64,000 nt of DNA from Lepeophtheirus salmonis (lineage: Eukaryota > Arthropoda > Copepoda > Siphonostomatoida > Caligidae): assembly GCF_016086655.4 (NCBI RefSeq), contig NC_052132.2, positions 6,326,805 to 6,390,804 of the forward strand, written 5' to 3'. Shown one piece after another: positions 11,754 to 24,263 of this stretch; within the stretch, counting starts at the first letter, position 1, and every line of letters begins with the position of its first letter. The notes beneath the pieces were generated by a model. It had not been told where the DNA came from and searched no databases. It saw nothing but the letters and a program-made list of their open reading frames with translations. The position numbers and the translations under genes were made by a program.

Positions 11754-13059
11754 AAGCTAATATTAAAAGAAAAAACTACCTATTTGTGAAGAGTAAAAAT
11801 GGCGTTTTTGATATATATGTATGTAGACTGTTAATAAATTCTCGGCACTTTTTGTAATTAAGAAATAGTCAAAATATAAATGTAGAATTAGATATTCACG
11901 AATCATATATTTTTCTTTCATATTGAATCTATAACAAATTGAAGAGATTCAATGATTTACCTCCATTATCAATATACGTATTCTAATTTCAGACATGAGC
12001 GGAAGTATTAAATTATTGCTTTCACGAAATTAATATCGACAGACTACATAATATAGATGTATGTAATATGTTGTATACGAGTATTTTCTCTTCAATATCC
12101 CTGTATTAATTAGTTCACCCCCCCCCCTTTTTTTTTTGTCTTCCTTTTTCCAATATTGAAACCAATTATAAATAAATCATAAATAATAATTACTCCAATG
12201 TTGAACATGTACAGAGCTATACATTTAGGTGCATCAAACGTCCAAAGATTCATGTATTTTGTTACACGGTCTATGAGAAATGGACCCCGAATGTCTGTGC
12301 AAAGAAATGAGCCAAATAGGAGATGGTCTATAGGGACCACAAAGACCTTATATATTTTATTGACAATATTTTTTATTTATTTGAAAGCTACATTGAATGA
12401 CATTCAACTATTAATAATGAGATCTGCATCTCATGATAACCTAGGCTAAAAGGTGCCAAAATCATTGCCAGACCCGGGCGACTTCGTGAAGATTTATTTG
12501 GACCACCTTGTATACCTGAGAGCCTGAAGGGAGACTGGAAGGTGGACTCCTGTCAATGTAGGATCTAATATTGTAACAACATTTCCTAAGCATTGGAAGC
12601 ACTAGTTTTTTGTAGTTTCCATTCTACCAATTGATAATATACTAAACTTAAGCCACAGATTTTAGGTAGTATGATAAAATACTACACAGTCAATTTAAAT
12701 ACAATTCAGCAGCTAAATAAAAGATGAAACTGCATTTGTATTTATTATTTTTTTGTTTGTACTTTTTCATAACTTTACATACGACTCTTAAATATATGAC
12801 TGTATAATGTTATTTTTCAGATTTTTTTAAAGTTTAGACTATTTTTTTTTTAATGTTGTGTATAATTTGACGTTATTTGCATCTAGAGATTAAATTTATT
12901 ACCAAATGTTATTAGTTTTCAGTAAAAATTAAGATAGTTGAGATTTTGTATGTATTAAATGTCTCAATAAAATACAAAAGTACTTATGGCCCTTTTAAAC
13001 CACCTACAATTTGGATCATTTTTTACTCAGGGACTTAAAAGACCAAGCCTCACAGTTGA
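11754..13059. other. AT-rich DNA without recognisable gene
   Basis: Contains a C10 then T10 tract near 12,117-12,137 and overlapping open frames on both strands at 12,110-12,449 that I do not recognise. GGACCACCTTGTATACC near 12,501 looks like one end of a Tc1/mariner element, but no partner end was found. Confidence 0.35.
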
Positions 13060-13149
13060 GATAATGGGTAACAAAATCCAAGAAAAATTTAAAAATGAAC
13101 AAACAAACAGGTGGTTCTCCTCAGGTGATAGAAAAATAATAAAAAATTA

Positions 13150-13535
13150 AGATCGTGTTTTATTTTTAATTGCTACCTGAAAATATAATTTTTTTTTCCT
13201 TACAGAATGCTGTCATTATTTTTCTTTTATTCTTTAAGAGAGGACAATAAGTATAAAATAATCACAAGGGAATGAAAGACGAAGAGAAGAGTAACTCTAA
13301 GGATTTGTAGTGGAGTTATTTATGTCATTTTTGTTGAACTTGGAGTAGAATTAAAGAATCATTTCCTGCATTTATAATTGCTAAATATGGGGTGCGGGTT
13401 TCTGTTTATTTCCGTAATATCATTGCTGCTACCAGCTAGTTTAATGAAACGTCATGACAGCTAAGCTACTTTCCTGCCAAACACTTTAGAAACTGTCAGG
13501 GTTACCAAATTAACTTTTTGTTTCTTTTTTAAAGC
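13150..13535 (+). repeat. Dispersed repeat R1, plus copy at 13.2 kb
   Basis: A longer R1 copy. It carries the AAGTATAAAATAATCAC start, GAACTTGGAGTAGAATT, the TTTAATGAAACGTCATGACA block, and an end near CTGTCAGGGTTACC. About 80 bp of upstream sequence (TTGCTACCTGAAAATATAAT onward) is shared with the 29.0 kb copy, so the full unit is probably nearer 380 bp. Confidence 0.75.
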
Positions 13536-14180
13536 ATAATGGCATTTAATGTTCTTTCAATCACTGCATATAGATGTTGTTCTGTACTCGGCTATGTGGT
13601 ACGTGTCTGTGTTGCTATGTTTGGAGCGTGAAAAAAGCACTTAAAGTATTTTTTTTTAAGCAGGAGCGAATCAGTCACACTCATAAATGGTATACTGATA
13701 TTGGTATTCCTGGAATAACGTAAAAATGAAGACTTTTCTATTTATATTATTGGTTCCTCTAAATATTGCACAACAGGTTTTTAAACAAATTCAGGTGTTT
13801 TTTTTTTCAATTTCCTTAAAACTATTTGAATGCAAATGAGCAACAAAAAGATACAAAGTAATGATAAAGCCTATGAAAAGTTTTTTTAAAGTTAGAAAGA
13901 GCTCATAATTCCCTTTATAATACGGTATGGGACAGTGTTACGAGATACTGCTAAATAAGATTAAAATATCAGGAGTTTATGCACAAATATTGCTTTAATA
14001 TTGTCCGTATATATAGATTTCCACGTGTGTTCATGTTTTAGTACGCATGTGTAAGAGCCAGTCCCTTATACATTATGTACTAGGTCATACCTACGGATAA
14101 CTGGTGCGCTAACGCACAACGTACAAGAGGAGCCGTAGCTTTAGAATTATTTGCTAAGTTTTTGTGTAAATCTTTTTTGA
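13536..14180. other. Intergenic DNA between R1 copies
   Basis: No gene, RNA or element recognised. Confidence 0.4.
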
Positions 14181-14184
14181 ATTG

Positions 14185-14370
14185 AGGATCAACACCGGAG
14201 TAATTCGTGCCTAAATCATTGCTAGATACGGAATGGGATTTGAGTTTATTTCCTTCATCTCATAGATTATCACAGGTTAATTAATAAAAAGTCATGACAA
14301 CCAAGCTGCTCTCCTCTAAAATAATCTTGAAATTGTCCGGGTGATTATGGTAATTTTCGGGGTTTTTTTG
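14185..14370 (+). repeat. Dispersed repeat R1, partial plus copy
   Basis: Contains CTAAATCATTGCTAGATACG, a GTCATGACAACCAAGCTGCT block and AATTGTCCGGGTGAT. The first third of R1 is reduced to a few bases. Confidence 0.7.
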
Positions 14371-14521
14371 TGTTTTTTTTTTACAGACCGTAGTTTCATA
14401 TTATTTGAATCTCTGCTTTATAAGGTAGCTTGAAGTATTTTTTTTATTAAATGTTCATTTTTTAGAGGGATTTAGAATCATACTAACACTTTTTACAAAT
14501 ATAGTTCTTGCCCATGTTGTA

Positions 14522-15000
14522 GGACACTGGTGTCAAGTGAGCTTTTTATTCTTTACAAAATTAAGTTTAATTATTTATTTTTACAAATTTATTATATATT
14601 AGAATAATTTATTTACCCTATCCTATCCACAACAAGAATATTAGGTTGAGTCATAGATCATTTGGGTGTTCCATAAAAACTCAATTTTTTTATTAAAAGA
14701 CTAAAATAACTGTAGATATTAGATAGTCACTCATGGATGCTATTACGTCGTAGCAATGGTCTCATCTTTTTTTAAGTTAGTCCAAGAGTTCCTTTTCCGT
14801 CACATTCTTCATGGCCACTCCATGCCAGACAGAGCCTCTTCTGGGCTGTCAAAATTTTCCTTTAATGTTTGACTTTCCTGAATTACAAACGTCCATTCAT
14901 GCTTAGATCACTGGGGCACTGGTGGTGTGAGTTGAGCTTTTTATATTAAAAATAAAATAAAGTATGATTATTTATTTTATATTCTATTAGATAAAACAAT
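14522..15000 (+). repeat. Pair of direct repeats of about 85 bp
   Basis: The blocks 14,522-14,605 and 14,912-15,000 both read GGACTGGTGT-like, then GAGCTTTTTAT, then an AT-rich tail with ATTATTTATTTT. They flank about 300 bp of sequence that I cannot assign. This could be the two ends of a small element or a local duplication. Confidence 0.5.
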
Positions 15001-15888
15001 TATAGATTATTCTATTGCATTCGATTTGAGTAATTTGGCATACACAAGCCAATATTTGTTACTTTCTTCACTAATAAGCTATTGAATAGTTGTATATTTG
15101 ATATTTGTGAAACCATTTTCATTACATAGTAAACAGGTACATCACAAGCCATACATAAAATAAAAGTCCTTTTTTGTATATCATTTTTTGCACGATAAAT
15201 ACATTTTGCTTGGTTTTGTTGTAAAAATGTACAAATACTACCATTAATTTGAAAATATATTTAAGGGATTTTGTTTTCCATCACCTATATTTAATTCAAC
15301 TGAAATTAGTTAAGCACCATCATCAATACAAAAGGATGTCAAGCCACAGAAAACTAATATATAAAAGTTGATAAATAGATTAAAAAATCCATTTACACCC
15401 AGAGGGGTATTAGTGTTCAAAAAATTTCAAACCTGAATAACTTTGATGTATACAATAGAACAAAACAATATTGTAAATATAGATGCCTCAAGTATATTAA
15501 CATGATTTGATTAACAGAAAATTTACGTCACAAAAAAAGTTATTAAGTGTAAAAATTGTTTTTTCAAATGTTGAAAAGTGATGATATTCAATAGCACACA
15601 AATTATATTTTAAACTTTATTAAAAACGGATGGGTACTAATTAGAATCCCAAAACTTGTATATAGTATGGAGCTCTAGACATAATGAATAATCATAAATG
15701 CAGCTTAGCTTCTAATTTTCATGATGAAGGATGGAGTAAAAAATGTGACTCACTCATCTTTGCCTTTTTTAAACCAATCAGTAGGCTTAGAATTTGTGAG
15801 TGATTGGTTAAAAAATCCCTCAGTTTGCATTTTGTATTTGAAAACTGCTAATTTTTCCCAACTGGTATGAAAAAAATAGAAAAAATTA

Positions 15889-15919
15889 GTTAGATACACA
15901 ACATCGTTGTGTATCTAAC
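15889..15919. repeat. Perfect 14 bp stem, 3-base loop hairpin
   Basis: GTTAGATACACAAC at 15,889-15,902, loop ATC, exact complement at 15,906-15,919. No mismatch, in a region where other inverted repeats are decayed. Confidence 0.8.
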
Positions 15920-15978
15920 ATGAGCATGCAAAAACCTTCCTTCATTAGGCGGGAAAACAATAGAATTAACATTACAAA

Positions 15979-16004
15979 GTTAATAGAAATATATTTCTAT
16001 TAAC
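15979..16004. repeat. 26 bp perfect palindrome built from two R2 ends
   Basis: Each half reads GTTAATAGAAATA, the terminal sequence of the small MITE R2 (see 29,322-29,555), joined head to head with no interior. Confidence 0.7.
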
Positions 16005-16589
16005 CTTGAAAATAATCTCCTTTTGGAGGGAAAACTATGTAAAATGATGCAATCAGGATTATGAAAAATGAATGAATACCTGAGAAACAAAGATTCCGAT
16101 TACAGCGAATGAGAAGAAGGTGAAATTTGGTGCAAAAATGATTTTTGAATACTTTCTCTTGAAGCTTGTAACTAAGGAGAAATACTTTTGCCCCAAATTT
16201 TTCCGTACTCGAATCCTGAAATAATGGTATAAATAGACCTTATAATAAATTTTTCTAATTACTTAAACTTCTAACTTCAAAATCTCTAAATCTCTACGAA
16301 TTAAATGGATTAGTGATTTTAATGAGAATATAGAAATTCCTTTTGTACTCATTGTGGACTCAAACGCTATATGGTATAATTCTTGTGAAAAAAGAATCAA
16401 AGCTGACAAAAATGCAACTCATACAGACATTTGTTTACCTTCAAGCACAAATACATCCTTCAACTTAAGAGAAAAATAACCTCCGTCATTCACAGAAATC
16501 CTGAGATTCAATAATAAAGAAAGTCGGACTTTTATTCAGTGGTCGTAATAATGAGATGCCTACGTCTAAGTGACTCCTGAAGATATCGC

Positions 16590-16760
16590 CAACTAAAAAT
16601 TTGCTCCAATTACTCATGTGGACGTTGAACAGTCTTTCGGTATGTTTAAAACTACAAATAGGAATCGAAGACGAAAATTGAAAGGAAGAAAATCTTTCAA
16701 AAATCTTATTTGGTCGATATAATACTGCAAAATTTATGACTAAATTTTTAATAATATAAA
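16590..16760 (+). pseudogene. hAT-type transposase C-terminal fragment
   Basis: On the plus strand the reading FAPITHVDVEQSFGMFK at about 16,596-16,650 matches the conserved hAT dimerisation motif (APxxSVxVERSFSxxK). After one frameshift, KEENLSKILFGRYNTAKF follows, matching the ENLxKYLxxxxN segment at the hAT C-terminus. Nothing upstream is readable as transposase and no terminal repeats were found. A 93-codon open frame on the opposite strand is its shadow. Dead fragment. Confidence 0.6.
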
Positions 16761-18055
16761 ACACCACCGATTACTATAAATTATCTTTGTAAAACAGTAT
16801 TTGTTTCTTAATTTTTAATAGCTCCATTTGGTATTTTGGGTGTCTATTTTACAAAATTTTAGCAACCTTTTTTTGCTCATTTTGTCATTAAAAAAATTGC
16901 TCCAAAATCCTAAGTCTACCAATCACTTATTTTATAATATTCTTATGTAAAATGAGTGAGTATTGCATGTTTCTAGAATTATATCAATAAAGTAATGGAT
17001 ATTTCAAAGTAGTTTTTTTAGAATATAAATAACAAATTATATCTTGCTGAAACATCGCCCTTTTTAAATAAAAGATTTATTATTTATTGATGCTTTCTAT
17101 TCATATAAGTCTGCTTAACAATTAAATTGATATTTTTGAGAGCAAAATGAAAGGAATAGTTAAAAAATAGTTGTTTTACTGCTCAACCCAGTAAATCTTA
17201 AGGTATAAGAAAAATGCAAAAACATAGCATAATTAAAACATATGCATACTCTGTGAAAGGGACACATTTACCTCTATATACGTTCTACATATATAGAATC
17301 CATATTCTACGGACGACTTAAAATAATGAAGAGCTTTTTGAAACGCAGATGAATAAAAGTAATATTTAATGTATGTTTTTATTGCCATGAGAATTTCCTA
17401 AGGCCCTTTTTTATATTCAAGTAAATATGTATACAAAGTACATTCATAAATGTACATAAATATGAGTGATGGACAAAGCCTTTTATACTTTTCTAAAGCA
17501 TCATTATTTACAAAACATTCTCTCACTAAACAAAATATATATAAATTTGCATAATAGCGTTTAAAAAGTTTCAATTTTTTTAGGGTGGGATTATAAAAAT
17601 TAATGATGATTTATGGGTTAAAACGATGTCATCTAAACTATTTTTCATAGGATCAAAATAATAGGTGCACTATAAGGAAATCCATTATTTTTTCAAAATA
17701 TGACTTTAGTAATGTTTATTTAGCGTTGTGTTTGTGTGATTTGTTTATGTGAGATGGCGTTATAAAAGTAATATATAGGGCTTGCAACCCTATTTATTGA
17801 TGTCAATTGACGTATATACTAGAGGTGGATTCGATCTAGGGCCGATCCCATAAGCCACTTGTTCTAACTTCATTTCACCAAGCTCGAAAAGCCCGTGGAC
17901 CAAACCTTTTAGCTAACGTTTATTTCTAATGTAACATAATTCATTTACAACTAATCGATAACATCATCCTCGATTTCACACCTTATGAAAAATAAACTGT
18001 CGATGACGTTTTTTTGTTCTATAAAACAGTATAGTGTAAAATATGCCTGTATGAA
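16761..18055. other. AT-rich DNA without recognisable gene
   Basis: No coding, RNA or transposon signal I can support on either strand. Confidence 0.4.
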
Positions 18056-18480
18056 TATCACATAGGAGATTTCGTACTATATAAACTTCCGAGACAGTTT
18101 TTTGATTGTGTAATTGTTTGAGCGGGAGTCAAAGATGGACACTAGCAGAGAGAAAAACCGTCATGTTTAATCGGGGTTTTTTCCTCAAAAAAGGCGAAAT
18201 CAAAGAAGGTATCTGAAAATGTGAATAGGGTTTATGTTTCTGATATTGTAAGGGCCAATCAAGCGCATTTTTGATTCGTTGATTCTGTTCTGGTAATTTT
18301 GATGTCAGAGATACACCATGCTCTAGAAGGCCAACAGACGAAAATTTGAAAAAAATAATGGTAATTGCCCAGTCCCACTGTCATGTAAGCCCTTTTTCGA
18401 TTGCCAAGGAGATAAAAATTAATCCAAAAAAATTCATTAAAAACAATGCACTTTTTTACCTCATCTAATATTATCATGCT
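18056..18480 (+). pseudogene. Mariner transposase N-terminal remnant (18.1 kb copy)
   Basis: From ATG at about 18,135 the reading begins MDTSREKNRHV. After frameshifts it continues DVRDTPCSRRPTDENLKKIM and then SHCHVSPFSIAKEIKINPKK. These match the linker (DVxDxPRSGRP) and second helix-turn-helix of the mariner copies at 26.2 and 51.9 kb. The MDTS start is shared with the 51.9 kb copy, suggesting a subfamily. The catalytic domain is absent. An overlapping minus-strand open frame at 18,259-18,477 is a shadow. Confidence 0.7.
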
Positions 18481-18897
18481 TGTGTACGTATAAGAAATAA
18501 ATGTGAAACAAAAAACATTTAGTCATAGATGTAACCGAGTAAAAAGTTAATAAAATCATTTAACTTTTTTTGATGAGTCAACATAAAAACAATCTAGAAC
18601 AAATATCAGGACAAGTAGAAAATTCCAAATATAATTTTGCACTTCATATACATACATCACGATATTTGATTGAGTTAATTATTCAAATTTGTGAATTCAA
18701 AGATGCTTCGATATTGATTCGGACCAATAAGCACTTTTTATTTGATTTGTTGAGTAATTTTAGGTTTATTATAGGTTAGATCCAACTTTTGAGTAGAAAG
18801 AAAACCCGACCATGTACATAAAAATTAATTAATTATTGGTAAAATTTAATGTGAATTTCAAATATGTGGCTGTATTTCATATCTGATCATTCAAGAC
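18481..18897. other. AT-rich DNA, no recognised gene
   Basis: A 69-codon plus-strand open frame at 18,573-18,779 has no recognisable motif. Confidence 0.35.
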
Positions 18898-19584
18898 AGG
18901 TATCCTGTATAAGTTGGCCCATACGCCATACTTTCTCTTTCTATCCCATAATTGGACACAGCGACTGAGGATAGTTGAAATTCAACTCTCGCAACCTTTA
19001 AAAAAAAGGAAATAAATTTAGTACGTCAAGCGTAGAGACGCGAAGTGAAGGGAAGCATATAATTGGTTGAGGATGAGAAGACGCGAAGTGAAGCGAAGAA
19101 TACATTAACGGACGAAGGAGATCTCGACTTTTCCTAGCTATTCGGTTAATTAGCACTTCGAAGGTTCAAAAAGTTGATGGAAGGTCTCATTGTGTGGAAG
19201 AAGTCGTGCATTTGGCTCTTATAGAGTATTCGGAGGGAGTTTTCTTGGAGTACATCCCCTGACTGAAAGAGGTGACCGGAGATTAAATCATTTCTAATTA
19301 TTTAAGGCATTACGACTTTGTCTTATATCTACCATGATCATGACAGTAGCATTAATTCCAGGAATACTTTGCACGGGAGTTGAATTGTTACAAAAAATTT
19401 AACACCCATGAATCAATTATATTCTTCCCTTCACTTCGCGTCCCTACGTTTGACGTACCCAACTTATTTCCTTGTTACTAAAAAGGTTTGCGATAGTTTA
19501 ATTTCAATTATCCTTTGTCGCTGTCTCCAATTTGGAGATAAAAAGAGAAATTATGACATGTGGGCCAACTTATAGAGCATACCT
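18898..19584. mobile_element. 0.69 kb element with inverted ends of about 165 bp
   Basis: The first 165 or so bases (starting GTATCCTGTATAAGTTGGCC at 18,900) are matched in reverse complement by the last 165 (ending at about 19,584) at roughly 80 percent. Both arms end inward at GGACGCGAAGTGAAGGGAAG-like sequence. In the left arm this 20 bp word occurs twice in tandem (near 19,037 and 19,080). There is no transposase reading in the about 330 bp middle. It fits a non-autonomous DNA transposon with long TIRs; the superfamily is not determinable because the target duplication is unclear. Confidence 0.75.
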
Positions 19585-20933
19585 TTCTATCCTATGATAA
19601 TGTAAATTAAAGATAAAAAAAGCACTATTTTCTATGGGATTTGTTTGATAAAGAATGGTAACTTGGATTTTCAAATTTTTCAGGCCAAACAAATTTGATT
19701 TAGTGAATGATTAATTAGGGTTTCATATAGAAAATTGTGTATTTGATTCTAAAAAATTTAGTTCAGATGGAACATTGATTTGATTTTTTTTCTTTTTGAA
19801 GCATCAATTTATCGAGGTTAAGAACTAATTTTTTTAAATCCCGTGATAATGAATTATATTGCATAAAAAGGGCTATACCTAAATTCAAATATAAATAGAT
19901 CAACAATATAATTTAAATTTATTATTTTATTTATTGATTCTTTAATCAATCAATATTGAAGGGTAATTTTTACCTTTTAAAGCGATAAGTACTACTCTTA
20001 TAGAATATGAAATTTATAAAAAAATAGGGATTGGTATGCCTATGACAGGGGTGGGCATCCCAGGGCTACATCTCTTTAATAGTTTCCTTCATTAGGACGC
20101 TCTTGAGAAATGAATTGGATTTGCAAAACATACTTAAAAAAAACAATTGAAAAAAACTTAAGGATTTGAAAGGAAGCTTAAGTTTAATTTTTAATGGAAA
20201 TATTATAGTTTATATATAGTTCATTGAATTATATGAATATATATTTTTTTACAATTGCAGACATGGACTATAAATAAATACTTGTTTCATATTTGTTTAT
20301 TAGGATGAATATATCATTCTGCACAAGATATTATTACCCACATGCATATTCGGAGTGAGCCAACAAAAAAAATCTGAACATAAATTAGATACTTTAATAT
20401 GTTATATTTTTGGTTTCTTTTTAACATTGTTCACTAACCAAATTATAAAAAAGAGGTTTATGGTCAAAATTACTTGCTTTGTGTCTTGGAAGTTTGAGAT
20501 CAAATATATAATAATATGTAATTATTTAATACGCTAAAGAATGTTTTTTTTTTTATTAAAATACGTATTAATTTTAAATGTACGATGTTAAAAAAACTTC
20601 CGATATACATTTAAGTAACATGAAGAAAATGACTATGCTATAATATTGCAATATAATTTTATACTATATTATATTTCATAGCCATGTTTATTTAATTAAA
20701 TATACTTAAATAACCCCCCTCCCTCCAAAGTGCGCAAAAACATATTTATAATAATGACGACGGAGTCATAAAGTTTATTAAATGGATGTCATAGTGAGTA
20801 ACAAATGATTGCTATGTAATCCAATAAATTGCATAATTATAAATATTCGAATGTAAAAAATAAACCGGCTTCTTTCAATGCTTTTGAAAATGTAGGACCT
20901 AATAAATTTAATTTTTACGCAGTAATGCTTCTA
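19585..20933. other. AT-rich DNA without recognisable gene
   Basis: CAGGGGTGGGCATCCCAGGG near 20,047 resembles a hAT terminus but has no partner. Short open frames here (for example 20,355-20,537) are low-complexity. Confidence 0.4.
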
Positions 20934-21741
20934 CAGGGTGCAACCTCTATTTTACTACCAACACTATTAATGAAAACAATGGAATTTCTTCTCAACTAAA
21001 CATGCGATATAGCGAACGAATGCCAAATGAAAGCTGAAAAAAGAATATGTTATTCAATATCATCATCGCCTTTTTCGTCAATAACGGCCTCGATTCGACC
21101 TCAAAAAGTGTAGCAAATCTGGATGACACTCTCCTTTGACAGATTCCTGAATTCCTCCTGGTGCTTGAACATCATCTCAGATTTTGTGTTGCAGGAAGAT
21201 CTGTTGGTGTGCTCCTTGAGGTCCGGTGAGCCTGGAAGCCAAACACTGTGTCCAACAAAGTCAAATAAAATTTGGAGACCAGATCCACGTATTCAATGTA
21301 CTGTGACATAGAGTAGAGCCGATGCAAGACGAAAAGCCTTCCGGCTTCCTTAATCCAGGTCTTGGCATGATCTTCTAAGACTTTAATGTAATTAGTAACA
21401 TTAACTTTAAGGCAATTCGGGGGAAATAGGGTGGCACCACTGGACCATCACAGATCCAAACACCATAACGGTCCCCTGAAATTTTGTCTCCTTCACATTT
21501 ATTCACATGGTTCATTTTTTATCTTGGCAAAAGTTCATTATTTTCTCGTCCGGATCAGATGGTAAAAAGGAGACTCTGTTTTTTACGAATGTGGAATAAA
21601 TACTGAGTTGATCGATGCAATTTTTTTAACTGACGACACACACTTCTGGCTAGCCACCAAAACAACAAACAAAGTCCTTCAATCACATGTGCAGGTGTCG
21701 CAGCCCCTCAAAGTTCGTTTTTAAACAACGTTTGCATCCTG
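20934..21741 (-). pseudogene. Tc1/mariner deletion derivative, 808 bp
   Basis: The ends pair as CAGGGTGCAA at 20,934 and its complement TTGCATCCTG ending at 21,741, each flanked by TA (20,932-20,933; 21,742-21,743). On the minus strand a broken transposase is readable: PSDPDEKIMNFCQD near 21,540-21,565 (first catalytic region), VKETKFQGTVMVFGSV, then NYIKVLEDHAKTWIKEAG, then DFVGHSVWLPGSPDLK (the WPPxSPDLN block with the third acidic residue), then the C-terminal GRIEAVIDEKGDDDIE near 21,060. At least three frameshifts are present and the second-Asp block is unreadable. Plus-strand frames here are shadows. Confidence 0.8.
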
Positions 21742-22449
21742 TATAAATACGAACCTGTCCTCATTTTCCAGATGTACTCTTTTTGTACGTCCTGTTTAAA
21801 GCAGAATTAAAATAATTTTTTTCAAATCAATAAAATTAACATTAACAGTAATCAAAATATAACCTTAAATTTTACTCATTTCAAAATAATTACTCTTCAC
21901 CACAAATTGGGGCACATATCCATTTTAAAAAGGATTTTTTTTTTTAAATCAACTTTAAACACTCTAGTTATAATGATAATGATCTATTCTCCAAATTGTG
22001 TGGCTCTAGTTTCACAGCCTATTAAAATAACTAATATTATTATTGCGTATAAAGTACTTGTAGTCATTTTATGAGGGAAATAACGGCTGTTCTATTTTTT
22101 TTTAAAGTCCAATAGGCATACCTTTATTTACAATTCTAACAACAACAAAAAAACATAATGACTGGATATAACACACTCCTTACACATAACTGAATGAATT
22201 AATGAAAAAACAATTATAAGAAAAACAACAATAAAATCACAGCTTTTTTCTTTTCTTTTTATTCCATACAAGTACCCAAAAGTCCAAATTAAAGAACCAT
22301 AGTCGAAAAAATTAGCTAAACCATTGAGTTATTTCTCTATTTCCAAATTTGTTGGTATGGGTTTCTTGTTACATCTGCAGGAATATATTATAACCTACAC
22401 TTTACTGATGATGGCTTCCACCTTAAAAGCTCTGGGAAGATTTGGATGG

Positions 22450-22985
22450 GTGGTCACTACCCAATCAGTTTCTGACGTTGCGACTTGTAGTTTGTTTGTT
22501 TATTTTAATTTTACCTGACATATACTTACCAAAGGATTCCCCCTATTACACTCGTAGAAAACATGTGCTGACGTTTCTATTTTCTCGCTACGGAATTTGC
22601 AGTTCATACTCTCATCCTCCCTATTTTACTTATTCTTAATTGATGAGGCAGCGGTTCTGTAGAGGAGGCATTTTTGCTTTGATGAAGTAAAAGGATTTTT
22701 AAATAGTATTTTTGTATCAATGTAGACCCTCTGGAGATCTAGTCTGTCCAACCGCTAGGTTACCAGCTTTTCTGCGAAGGTTTCTCCCCGACCTAGTAGT
22801 TCCGTTCTAATTATTTTATTTTTTATTGTCTCCAGAGCTACTAAAAAAGGAATTGGTGCTCCAAAACGCCTAGTTCCTTTGTACTTGAGGACAAGTGAAG
22901 TAGTCCTCCTGTGAGTTAGAAAGTTTGGAAGGCGAACTCATAGTTCATTCCAAAGACAGAGTTCTCCAGCAGAAGTGATATTGAG
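22450..22985 (-). pseudogene. Non-LTR retrotransposon (LINE) C-terminal fragment
   Basis: On the minus strand a frame with one stop reads LVLKYKGTRRFGAPIPFLVA, then IRTELLGRGETFAEKLV and LQRVYIDTKILFKNPF. A separate frame near 22,560-22,620 reads MNCKFRSEKIETSAHVFYEC. The last piece has the Cys...His...Cys pattern found at the end of LINE ORF2 proteins and resembles the C-terminus of the LINE remnant at 24.3-26.0 kb (CNFCKNEVESSSH). No reverse transcriptase core remains. Probably a 5'-truncated copy of a related element. Confidence 0.6.
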
Positions 22986-24263
22986 CTGTTATATCTTAAT
23001 GAGGATCGTAAAAACATTTTTATGTATATAAATAAAAACCAAGAAATGTTGCTTTAATGACTAAATTTTTGTTGTCAACATAAGGTCTATACAATAAATT
23101 ATTCAATAAAAATGTGTCAAACTTCAATATCTTTTACGTCTGAAACCATTCTGTTGGTTAGTGTAAGTAATTAAGAGTATGATGTTGCATAAGTACACTT
23201 ACTAAATAGATAATCATTTCTTCAACCTTAATTTTTTTTTTGCATCATCATTATAATGATATTCAAATGTTCATGAACAATTCCCTAGTCTTCTAGATTA
23301 TTATTAATAAGTTTCAACATCAACTATTGATTCCTTTAATCTAACAGGATGTTGAAAATATTGCTAATTATCATAATAAAGTCTTATTAAAGAAATGTTG
23401 CACAGATTTATTAACAGTATCGAATATGTATACAGGGTGCACTTTGTATAGCACTTCCTGATGTATATCATATTTACATTTTTGATCAAAGAATAACAAC
23501 ATAGTCATATTCATGAAATTTTGCAGGCGTTTTGAATATAACATTGAGTATTTATAATGATCCCTGATGTAAATATTTGCATCCATAAAACTGAGCTTTC
23601 TATCCATAAATTTGGATTTTGTGGCCCACATTGTGTTGTTTATATTGTTTTTGTATATATTCTCACGATCTGCATTATATGTTAAATATAAGATTTGGTT
23701 GAGTGTTTTTTCTTTCATTATGTTTTTTTTAAAAAAAGGTATATAAATAAATCATATAAATATTTACATAAGAAAAAAAAGCCAAACCGATAATTTATTT
23801 TCTAAATGTTGGTAGTTTTTTTTTCCTCCTTACCATTATTTATTCTCAACCATAACAGCCAAACATAGTTATTATCAATAGATAAGAAAATAAGGGCATA
23901 TACATAACATAGAAATTGAATTAGGATGAAATAGATTTGTACAAATCCATTCATATTTTCACTGGGAAGCTTCTAAACTGGTATAAAAGTTAATGTTATT
24001 GAAATGGAAGTTTCATTCTTTTTTTTTATTATTCTTATTCTTTTCGTTTCCATGTTCTCACCAAATAAACAGATCAATTATCAAAAAGAAAAGAAAACAG
24101 AACTGAAACATTTTTGACTTCTGAGACAAGTAAATGAGTGCACGCATTTCCTCCTCAATCCATTTCGGTATTACTAAACTATTTAACTGGAATCCGTGGA
24201 ATTTATTTTGGTTAACTATAAAAAAGAAAAAACGTAATAAGTGTCTCTATCTTCATGTCCTCC
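22986..24263. other. AT-rich DNA with one unassigned 115-codon frame
   Basis: The minus-strand frame at 23,371-23,718 is open but resembles no family I know and has biased, AT-driven composition. ATACAGGGTGCACTTTG near 23,430 looks like a Tc1/mariner end without a partner. No other signal. Confidence 0.35.

Larger units (their letters stand above)
15001..16580. other. AT-rich DNA with a hairpin and a palindrome
   Basis: No gene recognised. The perfect hairpin at 15,889 and the 26 bp palindrome at 15,979 are listed separately. Sequence from about 16,270 on may belong to the hAT remnant that follows, but its reading is too decayed to call. Confidence 0.35.

Noticed and set aside
12430..12520. 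GGACCACCTTGTATACC as a Tc1/mariner terminal repeat
   Set aside because: Only one end seen; no inverted partner or transposase reading found nearby.
17825..17905. tRNA-like sequence around GGATTCGATCTAGG
   Set aside because: No acceptor stem or A box at the right distance.
20040..20075. CAGGGGTGGGCATCCCAGGG as a hAT terminus
   Set aside because: No partner end or 8 bp duplication could be located within several kilobases.
23371..23718. 115-codon minus-strand frame as a gene
   Set aside because: Composition is typical of AT-rich chance frames and no family is recognisable.
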